From assembly GCA_964632435.1 (NCBI GenBank), contig CAZWEJ010000002.1:1-64000 (forward strand): DNA of 64,000 bases, written 5' to 3'. This document shows, piece by piece, positions 7,617 through 17,026 of the stretch. The notes below the pieces were generated by a model that searched no databases, was not told the DNA's origin, and saw nothing but the letters and a program-made list of their open reading frames with translations. Made by a program: the position numbers and the translations under genes. Every line of letters starts with the position of its first letter. The first letter of the stretch is position 1. Source of the DNA: CAZWEJ01 sp964632435 (GTDB lineage: Bacteria; Patescibacteriota; Saccharimonadia; UBA4664; SCTI01).

Positions 7617-9083
7617 TTACGTTCCATAGTTGGTCAGTAGCATTGAAAGATCTGTCATGTCTACCTTCCCATCGCGATTGATATCACTACATTCGGTGGT
7701 GGGCTTACCATAGGCAGAAAGTAGTATTGATAGATCAAATACATCTACCAAGCCGTCCTTGTTAACATCACCCTGTTTTGCTGAACAAGTTTGAGGTGGC
7801 GTTGATCCCGTAAAGAACTCATCCGCTCCCGCGTCACAATTAGAACCCTGTGGTCGAGAATTGTTGTCTATATCTCGCGAGCCCACATCGGGCCCCGTAC
7901 AATAATCGGATGCCGTATTTGGCTCCGCTGCATCAATTGCCGGCGACCCAGTGTTGAGCTTTCCTCCAGAACCAAGACCTAGGCTACTCATACTTGACCC
8001 GCTCACTCTAAGGTCTGAGCCACAAGTAAAGGCTGTTGATCTGTAAAAAACATTCTTTATATGAGTACCGCTACAGCCTGGATAAGAACCTATGTTACCT
8101 ACCCACATAGCACTTCCGCCTGTACACTGAAGCAGCATTGGTTGGTAAAAAGTGTTGTACAGATACTGCCAGTTGCACGTCAGAACATTAGTATGCGTTT
8201 GAAGAGCGTAACTGCCATTAACGGGCTCAAAAATATTGTTTATCAACTTTAAGCCATTAGCGGCAGTACTTGATGTATCTGTATTCGTTACAAAAATATG
8301 ACCAGACCCTGCATCCGAACCGGAGAGGAACCAGGAATTCTTAACCGTTAAGTTTTGAGCCCCCTGGACTCTGATCAGCTCAAGGTGAAAAGTATTATCA
8401 AGACCGCAACTTGGATCTGTATTAATTGCTGCTTTCTGTGGATTAAACCTGATTCCATCAAATGTTGCGCCGTTTCCATCAAGCCACACTCCTTGCCCAT
8501 CATACTGATCACATCTGCGTATTCCGCCAGTTGTCCCGTTTTGACCAAACGATCCATCCTTCCACATAAAGTTATTACCGTTAACTGCCATACTTATGAA
8601 CTGTCCGTAAAGACTCACATTTTGAAGTTTAACGTCGTCCGCGTCTATAGATACGTTATATCCATGAGAATTTCCAACATCAATAATAATATTTTCCATA
8701 CTGAAATATTGTGCACGCACATCTAAGCCGGCAATCTTAACCCCATCCTCTCCAATAACCCTACATCCTGGAGATGCCTGGGTCCCAGATATTGAATTTA
8801 TTCTCTGTGATAAATAGGTATTCGCATTGGCTTTAACTACAATCGTTTGGCCGGGAGAACATCTTTGCCATGCCATATCTATACTTACACAAGCTCCCGA
8901 ATCACTATAAGCCCCACCTGAGTTTAGTTGCTGGCTGCAAGTACCTCCGTTGGCATCAACCCAAAAGTTCGCAGTTGTTGGAGCTCCTTGAGCGGGGGAA
9001 AACGACTGAAAAGCGGCAAATATCCCACCCACCAAAATAAGAGCCATAAATGCTAGTGTTTTTGGCTTTTTAAAAACTTTCAT
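7617..9083 (-). CDS. Secreted beta-helix protein with dockerin-like C-terminus
   Basis: A 488-residue exported protein. A basic start (MKVFKKPK) and hydrophobic segment (about 10-30) form a signal peptide or anchor. Residues about 35-400 are rich in N, G, S and V with repeating short strands (VKLQNVSLYG, LKLINNIFEP), typical of right-handed parallel beta-helices of polysaccharide-acting or adhesive proteins. The last 55 residues hold two calcium-binding dockerin-like repeats (DVNKDGLVDVFDLS and DINRDGKVDMTDLS). The C-terminal segment is nearly identical, also in DNA, to that of the next gene. It is probably last in the operon that starts with the nucleotidyltransferase at 14436. No catalytic residues can be named. 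Confidence 0.75.
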   Translation of the reverse strand: MKVFKKPKTLAFMALILVGGIFAAFQSFSPAQGAPTTANFWVDANGGTCSQQLNSGGAYSDSGACVSIDMAWQRCSPGQTIVVKANANTYLSQRINSISGTQASPGCRVIGEDGVKIAGLDVRAQYFSMENIIIDVGNSHGYNVSIDADDVKLQNVSLYGQFISMAVNGNNFMWKDGSFGQNGTTGGIRRCDQYDGQGVWLDGNGATFDGIRFNPQKAAINTDPSCGLDNTFHLELIRVQGAQNLTVKNSWFLSGSDAGSGHIFVTNTDTSSTAANGLKLINNIFEPVNGSYALQTHTNVLTCNWQYLYNTFYQPMLLQCTGGSAMWVGNIGSYPGCSGTHIKNVFYRSTAFTCGSDLRVSGSSMSSLGLGSGGKLNTGSPAIDAAEPNTASDYCTGPDVGSRDIDNNSRPQGSNCDAGADEFFTGSTPPQTCSAKQGDVNKDGLVDVFDLSILLSAYGKPTTECSDINRDGKVDMTDLSMLLTNYGT

Positions 9084-9130
9084 CGAATATGCCGTAACTT
9101 GTTAAAAATCATCATATTTAATTATAACTC

Positions 9131-11584
9131 TTATGTTCCATACTTTGTGAGCAGCGAGGATAGGTCAACCATATCTACTTTGCCGTCCCTGTTGATGTCA
9201 CTACATTCGGTGGTGGGCTTACCATAGGCAGAAAGTAGTATTGAAAGATCAAATACGTCTACTAAGCCGTCCTTGTTAACATCACCCTGTTTTGCTGAAC
9301 AGGTTGTAGTTGAATTTAGGTTGGGCGGGGGATTAAGTACCTGCATCTTATCCCATGGGAAGTTTGAGGCGAAGGCAGTGCTATTTCCTGTGCCGATGCC
9401 CGTACCATTCCAAAGAGCAGTACCTCCACGGTTAATTGTATTCTCGCCATAAACACCCAAAGTTCCACCATTGTCCCTGATGATCATTCCATGGTTCTGC
9501 ATGGCTTTTGCTACAGTTTTTTGCCAGGCCGGAAGTGCAGGAGTAATTGCATCAATATTGATACTTGGGTCAAGGCGCATCCAAGTTCCCTCGGGCAAAT
9601 AATTAGCGTTACAATCGGCCATGTAATCCGCAACTGTGCTGTAACCGAGCCCAAGGGCTTGTGCTTCGGCATCGGTTTGATACCAGTAATTACATGTATT
9701 TTGATTATGCAGACCCGGGAATTTGAAAGATGATGAATTGCCTCCTATGGACCTGTGCGAAATTTGAAGTGTTTCGTTAATAACCCCGGCATTAAGATTT
9801 TCTGGGGTTATTAGACCTCGCCTCAATGGTGTGTTTGCAGCATTACCTCCCCATCCTCCTGTGCCTTCATTAACTGCCCCTAAGGGGAACTTAATTGCAG
9901 CCGATGCAGAAGAAATTCTTTGAGTAGTTGAGTCATACTTAGCCTGCCAAAAATCAGTTTCTGTGCCCGCCGCGACATCTCTAACTGTTAAGTGACCATC
10001 TCCTCCTGGATCGGGCTTTGTGCCAAGCGGTATTCTTACAGATATACTACCCCCTTGATCAGTCAGCGGGATTGAATAAGTTGGGTCGCTAGCAGTTGCA
10101 ACTGCAGTTGCAACTGCGTAGCTGTTGATCACAGCATTTGGACTTACTTTGGCATACTTTATCCACTTTGAAATCGCGGTCGCAGAATTTGTGGCAACGG
10201 TTGCATTTCGGGCATCCCACGACCAGTTTGAGAAATTGCTTGCTGTTGACGACTTATACTCATACGCGCCCGCGTCCGCAGCCGATCCTTGAGGACGAGA
10301 AGTTCCGAGAAAATCGTTTGAGGGGTAGTCACTGGGTACGTTATCTATTGCGGCACTTCCAGTCGTCACAAACATGCTGTCTGGGTAAGAATTGCCACCG
10401 GCAAATTTTATTGCTGCTGCGGTTGTATTAGTATCGTTTGTCGAACACCTGCTTCCATCTAATATGTTTTTACTCCAAGTGTCAGAAGATAAGTTTGAGC
10501 AGCCCTGATCTGACCATCCTCCTAAAATAATATTATTCTTCCAGGCCCTGTTTGCTCCACAAGTTCCCGGGCAGTCCCCCTCTTTTACCTGAATTCCTCC
10601 TTTAATTGTGTTATTGCGATATATTCCAGAGGCAGACGCAACGCTAATACTGTAATACCCGCAACCACTAATCCCATTTACAGAACTATCAAAAAAGTTA
10701 TTCTCAAACTCAACTTGAGCAGGGTTAGCATCGTTGTAACGCCAATTTATGCATTCATTATTGTAAAAAAGAGAGTTACGAACATTCATTCCAGTCCATT
10801 TAACTGTCGATGGGACGCCTCCTCCACGCCACATAAATACACCGTCCGGGTGATCAACTGATTGAGTTGCCCTGACACCATGCATATTTATTCCATCCAG
10901 AGTTATGTTGCTTGGAGCCGAAACACTTCCTGAAGATTGTTGAACAATCCCAATACCCCATCCATTACTAAAAGGCGCACTTGTTACTGAAGGGAAGCCA
11001 AGAGGCTGTACAGTATACTTTTCTAGCTTTATATCCTGAGAGTTTGAAATATAAGTCTGATTGTTTGCTTCGAAATTCGATAGCCGAATGTCTTTTGCTT
11101 CCTGAATTGCTGGCCCTCCCGTAACATGAAAGCCATCGAAGTTTACTCCTCCATAAGTATTTGCCGTACTGCTACCAATTGATAGCCCCGCAAGAGTTAC
11201 AGAGCCAGGGCCGCCATCAGCAATAAACTGGATGTTATTATCAAAATTGCTGTCCCTAGTTAGACCATTTCTTGTAACTGACTGTGACCCATAGGTTCCC
11301 GGCAAGACACGTATAGAATCTCCTCCACTCGCAATTCCTAGGGCTGCGCTAAATGACTTACAGAGTGTCACTCCTGAACTATCTGGGCTTACCGTTGGAG
11401 TCGAAAATCTTTTGCAGTTTGAACCGGCATCGTTTCCATTAGAAGCTATCCAAATATTGGCAGTATCACCGTTAGCTGCCAGGCTGCGATAAATCAGATA
11501 AATACCAAAGAGAATAAACAACGCAAGAAACGCTAGCAAATTGCGTTTGCTTAAAGTCTGTTTTTTGAGCAAAGTTGTTGGCAT
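9131..11584 (-). CDS. Secreted multi-domain beta-helix protein with dockerin-like C-terminus
   Basis: An 817-residue surface protein. The ATG at 11584 (MPTTLLKKQTLSKRN) gives a basic N-region followed by a hydrophobic anchor; the frame stays open 8 codons further. Residues about 45-440 form a beta-helix-like region ending with AAIDNVP and DAGAYEYK, a closing motif common in choice-of-anchor beta-helix proteins. A second module (about 450-750) has WDARNA, RIPLGTKPDPGGDGH and YGENTINRGG; I do not recognise it. The last 55 residues are paired dockerin-like repeats almost identical to those of the gene downstream. A role in carbohydrate binding or surface assembly is inference. Confidence 0.7.
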   Translation of the reverse strand: MPTTLLKKQTLSKRNLLAFLALFILFGIYLIYRSLAANGDTANIWIASNGNDAGSNCKRFSTPTVSPDSSGVTLCKSFSAALGIASGGDSIRVLPGTYGSQSVTRNGLTRDSNFDNNIQFIADGGPGSVTLAGLSIGSSTANTYGGVNFDGFHVTGGPAIQEAKDIRLSNFEANNQTYISNSQDIKLEKYTVQPLGFPSVTSAPFSNGWGIGIVQQSSGSVSAPSNITLDGINMHGVRATQSVDHPDGVFMWRGGGVPSTVKWTGMNVRNSLFYNNECINWRYNDANPAQVEFENNFFDSSVNGISGCGYYSISVASASGIYRNNTIKGGIQVKEGDCPGTCGANRAWKNNIILGGWSDQGCSNLSSDTWSKNILDGSRCSTNDTNTTAAAIKFAGGNSYPDSMFVTTGSAAIDNVPSDYPSNDFLGTSRPQGSAADAGAYEYKSSTASNFSNWSWDARNATVATNSATAISKWIKYAKVSPNAVINSYAVATAVATASDPTYSIPLTDQGGSISVRIPLGTKPDPGGDGHLTVRDVAAGTETDFWQAKYDSTTQRISSASAAIKFPLGAVNEGTGGWGGNAANTPLRRGLITPENLNAGVINETLQISHRSIGGNSSSFKFPGLHNQNTCNYWYQTDAEAQALGLGYSTVADYMADCNANYLPEGTWMRLDPSINIDAITPALPAWQKTVAKAMQNHGMIIRDNGGTLGVYGENTINRGGTALWNGTGIGTGNSTAFASNFPWDKMQVLNPPPNLNSTTTCSAKQGDVNKDGLVDVFDLSILLSAYGKPTTECSDINRDGKVDMVDLSSLLTKYGT

Positions 11585-11628
11585 GGTTATACTTATAAGC
11601 ATTACCATTATACCTGGTCGAATCTTAT

Positions 11629-13368
11629 TTAGTTAAATTGAGGCTTATTAGGGAAGTCTTCGCTCGACTTGTAATTCGTATAGAAAGTATCAGTCTTAAC
11701 TACCTGGCCACCAACCACAACGTCCCGGTAGAACACTGTTCTTGATGGTTGCTTTGGATCTGGCCCGCCGCTCAAGAATGTTGGCCCCCTAACGACCCCC
11801 TCTTTCTCCTTGGTTCCATAAAACTGGAACTTCAAAGTCGTTCCCTGCATGATCGTCTGTATATATATGAAGTGTGCTGTGTCGTTCTTAAACTTAAAGT
11901 CTACTTGAGGATAGTAAATTGTGGCATCAACTCCTGGAACCCCGTATGGAGCCGTATAGTAACTGACCGCAAAAGAGTGATTAACGCGCTCTAGAATTGG
12001 GAGACCAGCATTGAGCGCCGCCCGAAAAGCCGTACTCGAAACCTGACACAAACCACCACCGTATTGAAGCTCCTGGCGGTTTCCAAGGATCACCTTCGCT
12101 GGTGCATACCCTGTTTCCGGCCCAACATCACCTAAAATTTTACCGAAAGAAAATACCTCACCTGGCTTAATGATCACGCCATTAAACTTTGATTGCCCTG
12201 CACGAACATTCTGCATTCTCTCTGGCGGTGAACCCGGGAAGTAGCTTACTCCCTCGCTAATCATCTCCTTGATTCCCAATTCGGCTAAAGCATCTTCGCG
12301 AATTGCTGCCTTGGTCACTTTGGTTGGGATCACAACCTTGCGATCTCCATTGGGATTGACCACAACCTCAACTATCTTCTTGGTTGCTGCTGGCGTATCA
12401 ACTTGTAATCCGTCTTGGCTAGCCCGAGCAATTCCTAGCGAACCATTATTCATGGTAAGTTGTGCATCAACTGGCTCACGGTTGATGCTACTTGCAAGCT
12501 GCTGCGCAAAAGCCTCAACCTTGGCTTTGTTTAGCTCAAGCTCAACTGCGCTCTGGGAAGGAGCCGGGTAAAATGACTCGAGTGGAATCAGCGGAAGGTC
12601 TGTCTTGCTACCGAGAACCACGACATCAACCCAGCTCAGAATTTGAGCCTGATCAATCGTCTTATTGAAGCTCCCGGCGGTCACAGTCACAGGACTCGAG
12701 ACATACTCATCAACCTGGTGCTTTGTTTCCTCAAGAGCCGACTCTTTGATGGTTGGATCAAGATTATAAACCGGCGCATTTATGGTTCCTGCTTTGCCAG
12801 CGGCAATCTGCTTCTTGATCGCAAGAACAAGCAGACCGCGATCAAGTCGCTTACCAGGCTGAGACTCAGCAACGGATACTTTGTTGTCGGCGAAGTTAAG
12901 AGAGGCATTTGCAACCGGCTTGTTGAGTTCGGCATCAACTGTCGATACGTACGGGGTGAGCTTTGCGTCGTCGACCTCAAGCTTAGTAATAGTTGTGGGT
13001 CGCCAAAAAAGAGCTCGTAGCCTTGCATGAAGGTTCTCGCTCAGCTCACCACTGCGGCCGTATCGATATGCCTCTTCGTATGCTTCTTCTGGGTATCCAA
13101 CTCCCAGACCTTTTGTAGGGATCTTTATGGTTGTGTTGTTGTATTGAACCGCAATCTCGTAATTCGTATCTTTGGCGGCTTGCTCAAGCTTTTGCTGGGC
13201 TTCTTTTGGCGTTAGACCACCAACGTAAACCCCATTAAGGCTAACCCCGGGGTAGATTTTCCCGGTATTTATTATCGAGAAAAGCCCGATTACCAACACG
13301 GCGGCGGCAAACGTGCCAACCAGCACGTATGTAATCCTTTGTGATGATAATTGCTTTAGCTTTGACAT
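11629..13368 (-). CDS. VanW family cell-wall protein
   Basis: A 579-residue membrane-anchored protein with one N-terminal span (about 14-34). The long extracellular middle (about 40-380) contains two repeated peptidoglycan-binding-like modules (GGLTPKEAQQKL, then VDTPAATKKIVEVV). The C-terminal VanW domain (about 390-545) shows GEVFSFG, GGGLCQVSSTAF and FKNDT. VanW proteins are linked to glycopeptide-resistance clusters and to cell envelopes of Gram-positives, but their activity is undefined. It sits 27 bases after the mannose-1-phosphate guanylyltransferase and 44 bases before the beta-helix gene, all on the minus strand, so they are probably co-transcribed. Confidence 0.88.
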   Translation of the reverse strand: MSKLKQLSSQRITYVLVGTFAAAVLVIGLFSIINTGKIYPGVSLNGVYVGGLTPKEAQQKLEQAAKDTNYEIAVQYNNTTIKIPTKGLGVGYPEEAYEEAYRYGRSGELSENLHARLRALFWRPTTITKLEVDDAKLTPYVSTVDAELNKPVANASLNFADNKVSVAESQPGKRLDRGLLVLAIKKQIAAGKAGTINAPVYNLDPTIKESALEETKHQVDEYVSSPVTVTAGSFNKTIDQAQILSWVDVVVLGSKTDLPLIPLESFYPAPSQSAVELELNKAKVEAFAQQLASSINREPVDAQLTMNNGSLGIARASQDGLQVDTPAATKKIVEVVVNPNGDRKVVIPTKVTKAAIREDALAELGIKEMISEGVSYFPGSPPERMQNVRAGQSKFNGVIIKPGEVFSFGKILGDVGPETGYAPAKVILGNRQELQYGGGLCQVSSTAFRAALNAGLPILERVNHSFAVSYYTAPYGVPGVDATIYYPQVDFKFKNDTAHFIYIQTIMQGTTLKFQFYGTKEKEGVVRGPTFLSGGPDPKQPSRTVFYRDVVVGGQVVKTDTFYTNYKSSEDFPNKPQFN

Positions 13369-13395
13369 AGGTATTTTTAGTATACCTAATTTAAG

Positions 13396-14436
13396 CTATT
13401 TTTTGGGATTTCTCGCTTGAATTCGCTTCGCCGCCTCTCCTACAAGCTGGGATTTCTCTTTAGCGCAAACCAATAAGCCGTTTGGACTATCCACCACTAC
13501 GACTCCACTGAGGCCAATCACAACGACAGGTTTATCAGAGCCATGAACCATTACGTCCTCGCTGTCAATTAGCTCGACATCACCATTGAGGGAGTTTGAA
13601 TCTTTGTCCTGAAGAATATTGTGGAGGTCGAAGAACGAACCAATATCCGCCCAATCAAAAGTACCTGCCACTACCTCTAAGTTACTAGCCTTTTCAATCA
13701 ACGCGGTGTCGATGGGTTCGGATGGCAATTCAAGATAGGTATCTTGAATGCCAGTTCCAGCGGACTGTAATTGTTGATAGCGCTGATAAAGCTCCTTTGC
13801 ATCTTGCTGCATCGTGGCTGCGAACACCTGCTCAGGTGCTGCAAAAAGGCCCATATTCCACAGAAAATTACCACTTTCCATGTATTTTCTAGCAGTCGTT
13901 GCTTTAGGTTTTTCTTTAAACTGTTCGGCTTTATGGATCTCGATACCATTACTCTCACCAATCTTTTCGCCAAGCTCAATGTAGCCAAAACCTGTAGCAG
14001 GATAAGTCGGCTTAATACCAATAAGAGTAATGACTTGATGCTCGCGAGAGTTTTCGGCGGCTAAGGTTACTGTCTGTTGAAACGACTCTTCGGCGCTAAT
14101 GTGATGGTCCGCATGAAGAAACACAACCGGAGTATTTGAATTGTGCTTTTGTTTAATACGAGTAAGGGCTAATAGAATACAAGAGGCAGTACCTCTCCTT
14201 GCAGGCTCAACAATAACGTTCTCTTCTTTTAGCTCGGGGAGTTGACGTTGAACTTCTTCAGCGTGAGAAGCCTCAGTCACAACATAAACTTCGTCCGCAA
14301 TCTTAGCAGATCTAGAGAATGTGTTTTGAAGAAGAGATTTTTCGCCAGTCAACTTTAGTAAATGTTTTGGGTAGTTGGATTGTGAAAGCGGCCACAAGCG
14401 AGTGCCTGAGCCGCCGGCAATAATTGTAATGATCAT
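13396..14436 (-). CDS. manC: Mannose-1-phosphate guanylyltransferase
   Basis: A 346-residue nucleotidyltransferase that makes GDP-mannose from mannose-1-phosphate and GTP. The N-terminal signature IAGGSGTRLWPLS is the nucleotide-binding loop, with YPKHLLKL close behind. FKEKP, GNFLWNMGLF and WADIGSF are the sugar-phosphate and metal-site blocks. The fused isomerase domain of bifunctional ManC/AlgA is absent, so it is the short form. The ATG at 14436 places the first strand directly at the N-terminus; the frame extends 7 codons further but those run into the opposing promoter. GDP-mannose would feed the glycosyltransferases at 17-32 kb. Confidence 0.92.
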   Translation of the reverse strand: MIITIIAGGSGTRLWPLSQSNYPKHLLKLTGEKSLLQNTFSRSAKIADEVYVVTEASHAEEVQRQLPELKEENVIVEPARRGTASCILLALTRIKQKHNSNTPVVFLHADHHISAEESFQQTVTLAAENSREHQVITLIGIKPTYPATGFGYIELGEKIGESNGIEIHKAEQFKEKPKATTARKYMESGNFLWNMGLFAAPEQVFAATMQQDAKELYQRYQQLQSAGTGIQDTYLELPSEPIDTALIEKASNLEVVAGTFDWADIGSFFDLHNILQDKDSNSLNGDVELIDSEDVMVHGSDKPVVVIGLSGVVVVDSPNGLLVCAKEKSQLVGEAAKRIQARNPKK

Positions 14437-14439
14437 TCC

Positions 14440-14469
14440 TTGATTATACACAACCATTACTGGTATAAT
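14440..14469 (+). promoter_or_regulatory. Promoter of the surface-protein pair 14509-17026
   Basis: TTGATT, an 18-base spacer and a perfect TATAAT with an upstream TG (extended -10, TGGTATAAT). Transcription would begin near 14476, which rules out the open-frame ATG at 14440 and supports the start at 14509. Confidence 0.7.
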
Positions 14470-14508
14470 TTTAACGAACTCGGGGGCGAAAACAGATTGG
14501 CCAAAAAT

Positions 14509-15045
14509 ATGTTCAAAAACAAAAAAGTTCTAATTAGCGCACTTGTACTAGCGTTGGCTTTCGCTGGTGCCGGTTATTACGTGTATTCAAAGGATCAGCA
14601 GCAAAAAGAAGCTCAAAAAACTGACCAGCAGAAACTCCAGGAAGAGGAGCAAAAAGCTGGTGATCGAGATCCAAAAACTGAATCCGAGGCCTACCAGCGC
14701 CAGCAAAACTCAACATCAACTGGCGCGCAGTCTGGAAATTCAAGCTCCAATACGGCTGCCAATCCAACAATCACTCAACTAGGTCAGAGCGGAGATACAA
14801 TTTACGTTAACGCAATTGTTGATGGCCAAAAGAGCGGGACCTGTACTCTTGAAGCGACTAAGGCTGGGTCGGCAACTGTAACGAGGACAGCTCAACTTGG
14901 TCTAGTCACTTCGTATTACGCTTGCCAAGGATTCAATGTCGAACGATCTGCTTTTGGTTCCGCCGGAAACTGGAATGTAGTTGTAAAGTTTAGTAACGGT
15001 TCGGTATCTGGGACGTCAGAATCAAGGAGTTTAACGGTTCAATAA
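14509..15045 (+). CDS. Membrane-anchored Ig-like surface protein
   Basis: A 178-residue protein. The start MFKNKKVLISALVLALAF gives a basic end and a single hydrophobic span (about 6-25). A charged Gln/Lys/Glu-rich stretch (about 28-65) may be a coiled coil, then a Ser/Thr/Asn linker (about 66-88), then a beta-rich C-terminal domain of about 90 residues with two cysteines (GTCTLEA and YYACQG) that could form a disulfide. The architecture suits a small surface Ig-fold protein. The start is fixed by the promoter at 14440-14469. It is followed after one base by the large secreted protein, so the two are probably an operon. Confidence 0.7.
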   Translation: MFKNKKVLISALVLALAFAGAGYYVYSKDQQQKEAQKTDQQKLQEEEQKAGDRDPKTESEAYQRQQNSTSTGAQSGNSSSNTAANPTITQLGQSGDTIYVNAIVDGQKSGTCTLEATKAGSATVTRTAQLGLVTSYYACQGFNVERSAFGSAGNWNVVVKFSNGSVSGTSESRSLTVQ

Positions 15046-15046
15046 T

Positions 15047-17026
15047 ATGAAGATGATTTTTGCTAAAAAACTTCTGCCCTCTGCCCTTTTATTAGCCGGG
15101 TTCTTCGTTTTTGGGAGCAGTAGCGCCCATGCTGCATTTGATGCAGGAAGAATTATTGATGATAGTGTTTTCACAAATAAAAGCGCTATGAGCGTTGGTG
15201 AAATTCAGAATTTTCTGAACTCAAAAGTTCCCGTATGCGACACAAACCACGCTCCGGGATCTGGATCTCAAGGCGAGCAGCCACCATGGGTATGCTTAAA
15301 AGACTTTAGTGAAAATGGGAAATCTGCTGCCCAAATTATCTGGGAGGCGGGTCAAACATACAACATAAACCCGCAAGTTATTTTGGTAACTCTTCAAAAA
15401 GAAAATGGCCTTATAACCGATACTTGGCCATACGACTGGCAATACCGTACCGCCATGGGGATGGGATGCCCAGATGGAGCTGCTTGCGACTCTCAATACT
15501 ATGGCTTTACTAACCAAGTAAACCAGGGTACTAGGCATCTAGCAGGCTTTTATAACCAAAACCCAGGTTGGTATATACCTTATCGACCCGGTTTGAGTTA
15601 TGTTAAATGGCACCCAAATGCTGCATGTGGCGGATCAAATGTTAACATCGTCAATCGAGCGACAGCATCTCTTTACTCGTACACTCCTTATCAACCTAAT
15701 GCAGCGGCATTAGCAAATATGTACGGCACAGGAGATGGATGTAGCTCTTATGGAAACAGAAACTTCTGGAGAGACTTTACAAGTTGGTTTGGTACCACAT
15801 ATACACCAACGTACGGATGGCAATTGGTAGGTCAATATGCTTACACCGACCAAACGATGACTGTTGGTAAAAGCACGACTGGAATGTTTCCAGGCGACAT
15901 GGTCTATGTTGGATTTAAAGCAAAGAACATGGGCTCAACTACTTGGACAAATAATGGATCCATTAAGGTTGGAACAATAGCACCAACTGATAGAAATAGT
16001 CCGTTCTGTAATGCTTGGGCTAATGGCTGTAATCGTCCCGCAATGCTCAAAGAAGCTAGCGTTGCACCTGGAGAGATTGGGACATTTGAGTTCTGGATGA
16101 AGGCACCAAATAATCCAGGAGTATATTTTGAAAGGTTCAGCTTAGTTGCTGAAGGCGTGGGGTGGATGAACGATCAGGGTCTTGGGTTCTATATGACAGT
16201 TGATCAACCAAGGTATACCTGGCAACTTCAAGATCAATACGCGTACACAGATCAGAATAAAACAACCGGAAAAGGTACTACTAATTTGTTGCCGGGAGAT
16301 AGAGTATATATTGGCTTCAAAGCAAAAAATACTGGTAATATGACTTGGAAAAAAACTGGTCCTGGCACTGTAAATGTAGGTATGACCAGGCCCCTCGACA
16401 GAGCAAGTCCATTTTATGAATCATCATGGCTGGGGACCAACAGACCAACCAGAATGATTGAATCTTCTGTCCCGCCCGGAGGCATTGGCACTTTTGAGTT
16501 CTGGATGAAAGCGCCGATTATTCCAGGTACATACTATGAGTATTTCTCATTAGTTGCCGAAGGTATTGCTTGGATGAACGATCCCGGAATGAACTTCTAC
16601 TCTACTGTTAACCAAGCCAAATACTCTTGGCAATTTATGGGTCAGTACGCGTACACAGATCAGAATAAAACAACAGGTAAATCAACAGTCGGTCTTGCGC
16701 CTGGCGAAAGAGTTTACGTCGGCTTTAAAGCAAAAAATACTGGTAATACTACATGGAGAAATACAAACCCTGGAAGCATCAATGTAGGCATGACCAGGCC
16801 CCTCGACAGAGCAAGCCCATTTTATGAATCATCATGGCTGGGGACCAACAGACCAACCAGAATGATTGAATCTTCTGTCCCGCCCGGAGGCATTGGCACT
16901 TTTGAGTTCTGGATGAAAGCGCCGATTATTCCAGGTACATACTATGAGTATTTCTCATTAGTTGCCGAAGGTATTGCTTGGATGAACGATCCCGGAATGA
17001 ACTTCTACTCTACTGTGCATCCATAA
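15047..17026 (+). CDS. Secreted lysozyme-like protein with three NBR1-like Ig repeats
   Basis: A 659-residue exported protein. The signal peptide (about 1-28) ends SSAHAA. Residues about 30-245 form a lysozyme-like domain: helix AAQIIWEAGQTYNINPQ, then VTLQKENGLI with a glutamate in the catalytic place, then YGFTNQVNQGTRHLAGFY. Three repeats of about 136 residues follow (starting near 258, 392 and 528), each beginning W-Q-L/F...YAYTDQ and containing PG(D/E)...VGFKAKN and GTFEFWMKAP, resembling NBR1-type Ig domains. The second and third are almost identical in DNA. A peptidoglycan-cleaving surface adhesin is the likely role. The 3' end overlaps the convergent glycosyltransferase gene by 17 bases. 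Confidence 0.8.
   Translation: MKMIFAKKLLPSALLLAGFFVFGSSSAHAAFDAGRIIDDSVFTNKSAMSVGEIQNFLNSKVPVCDTNHAPGSGSQGEQPPWVCLKDFSENGKSAAQIIWEAGQTYNINPQVILVTLQKENGLITDTWPYDWQYRTAMGMGCPDGAACDSQYYGFTNQVNQGTRHLAGFYNQNPGWYIPYRPGLSYVKWHPNAACGGSNVNIVNRATASLYSYTPYQPNAAALANMYGTGDGCSSYGNRNFWRDFTSWFGTTYTPTYGWQLVGQYAYTDQTMTVGKSTTGMFPGDMVYVGFKAKNMGSTTWTNNGSIKVGTIAPTDRNSPFCNAWANGCNRPAMLKEASVAPGEIGTFEFWMKAPNNPGVYFERFSLVAEGVGWMNDQGLGFYMTVDQPRYTWQLQDQYAYTDQNKTTGKGTTNLLPGDRVYIGFKAKNTGNMTWKKTGPGTVNVGMTRPLDRASPFYESSWLGTNRPTRMIESSVPPGGIGTFEFWMKAPIIPGTYYEYFSLVAEGIAWMNDPGMNFYSTVNQAKYSWQFMGQYAYTDQNKTTGKSTVGLAPGERVYVGFKAKNTGNTTWRNTNPGSINVGMTRPLDRASPFYESSWLGTNRPTRMIESSVPPGGIGTFEFWMKAPIIPGTYYEYFSLVAEGIAWMNDPGMNFYSTVHP
16382..16608 (+). 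repeat. 227-bp intragenic repeat, copy A
   Basis: This segment matches 16790-17016 with one visible mismatch, 408 bases apart (exactly 136 codons). It encodes the second half of Ig-like repeat 2. Confidence 0.9.
16790..17016 (+). repeat. 227-bp intragenic repeat, copy B
   Basis: This is the partner of 16382-16608 and encodes the second half of Ig-like repeat 3. The near-identity points to recent duplication or gene conversion. Confidence 0.9.

Noticed and set aside
8355..8726. 123-codon plus-strand frame in the beta-helix gene
   Set aside because: Antisense shadow with no ribosome site or domain; the opposite strand encodes a clear secreted protein.
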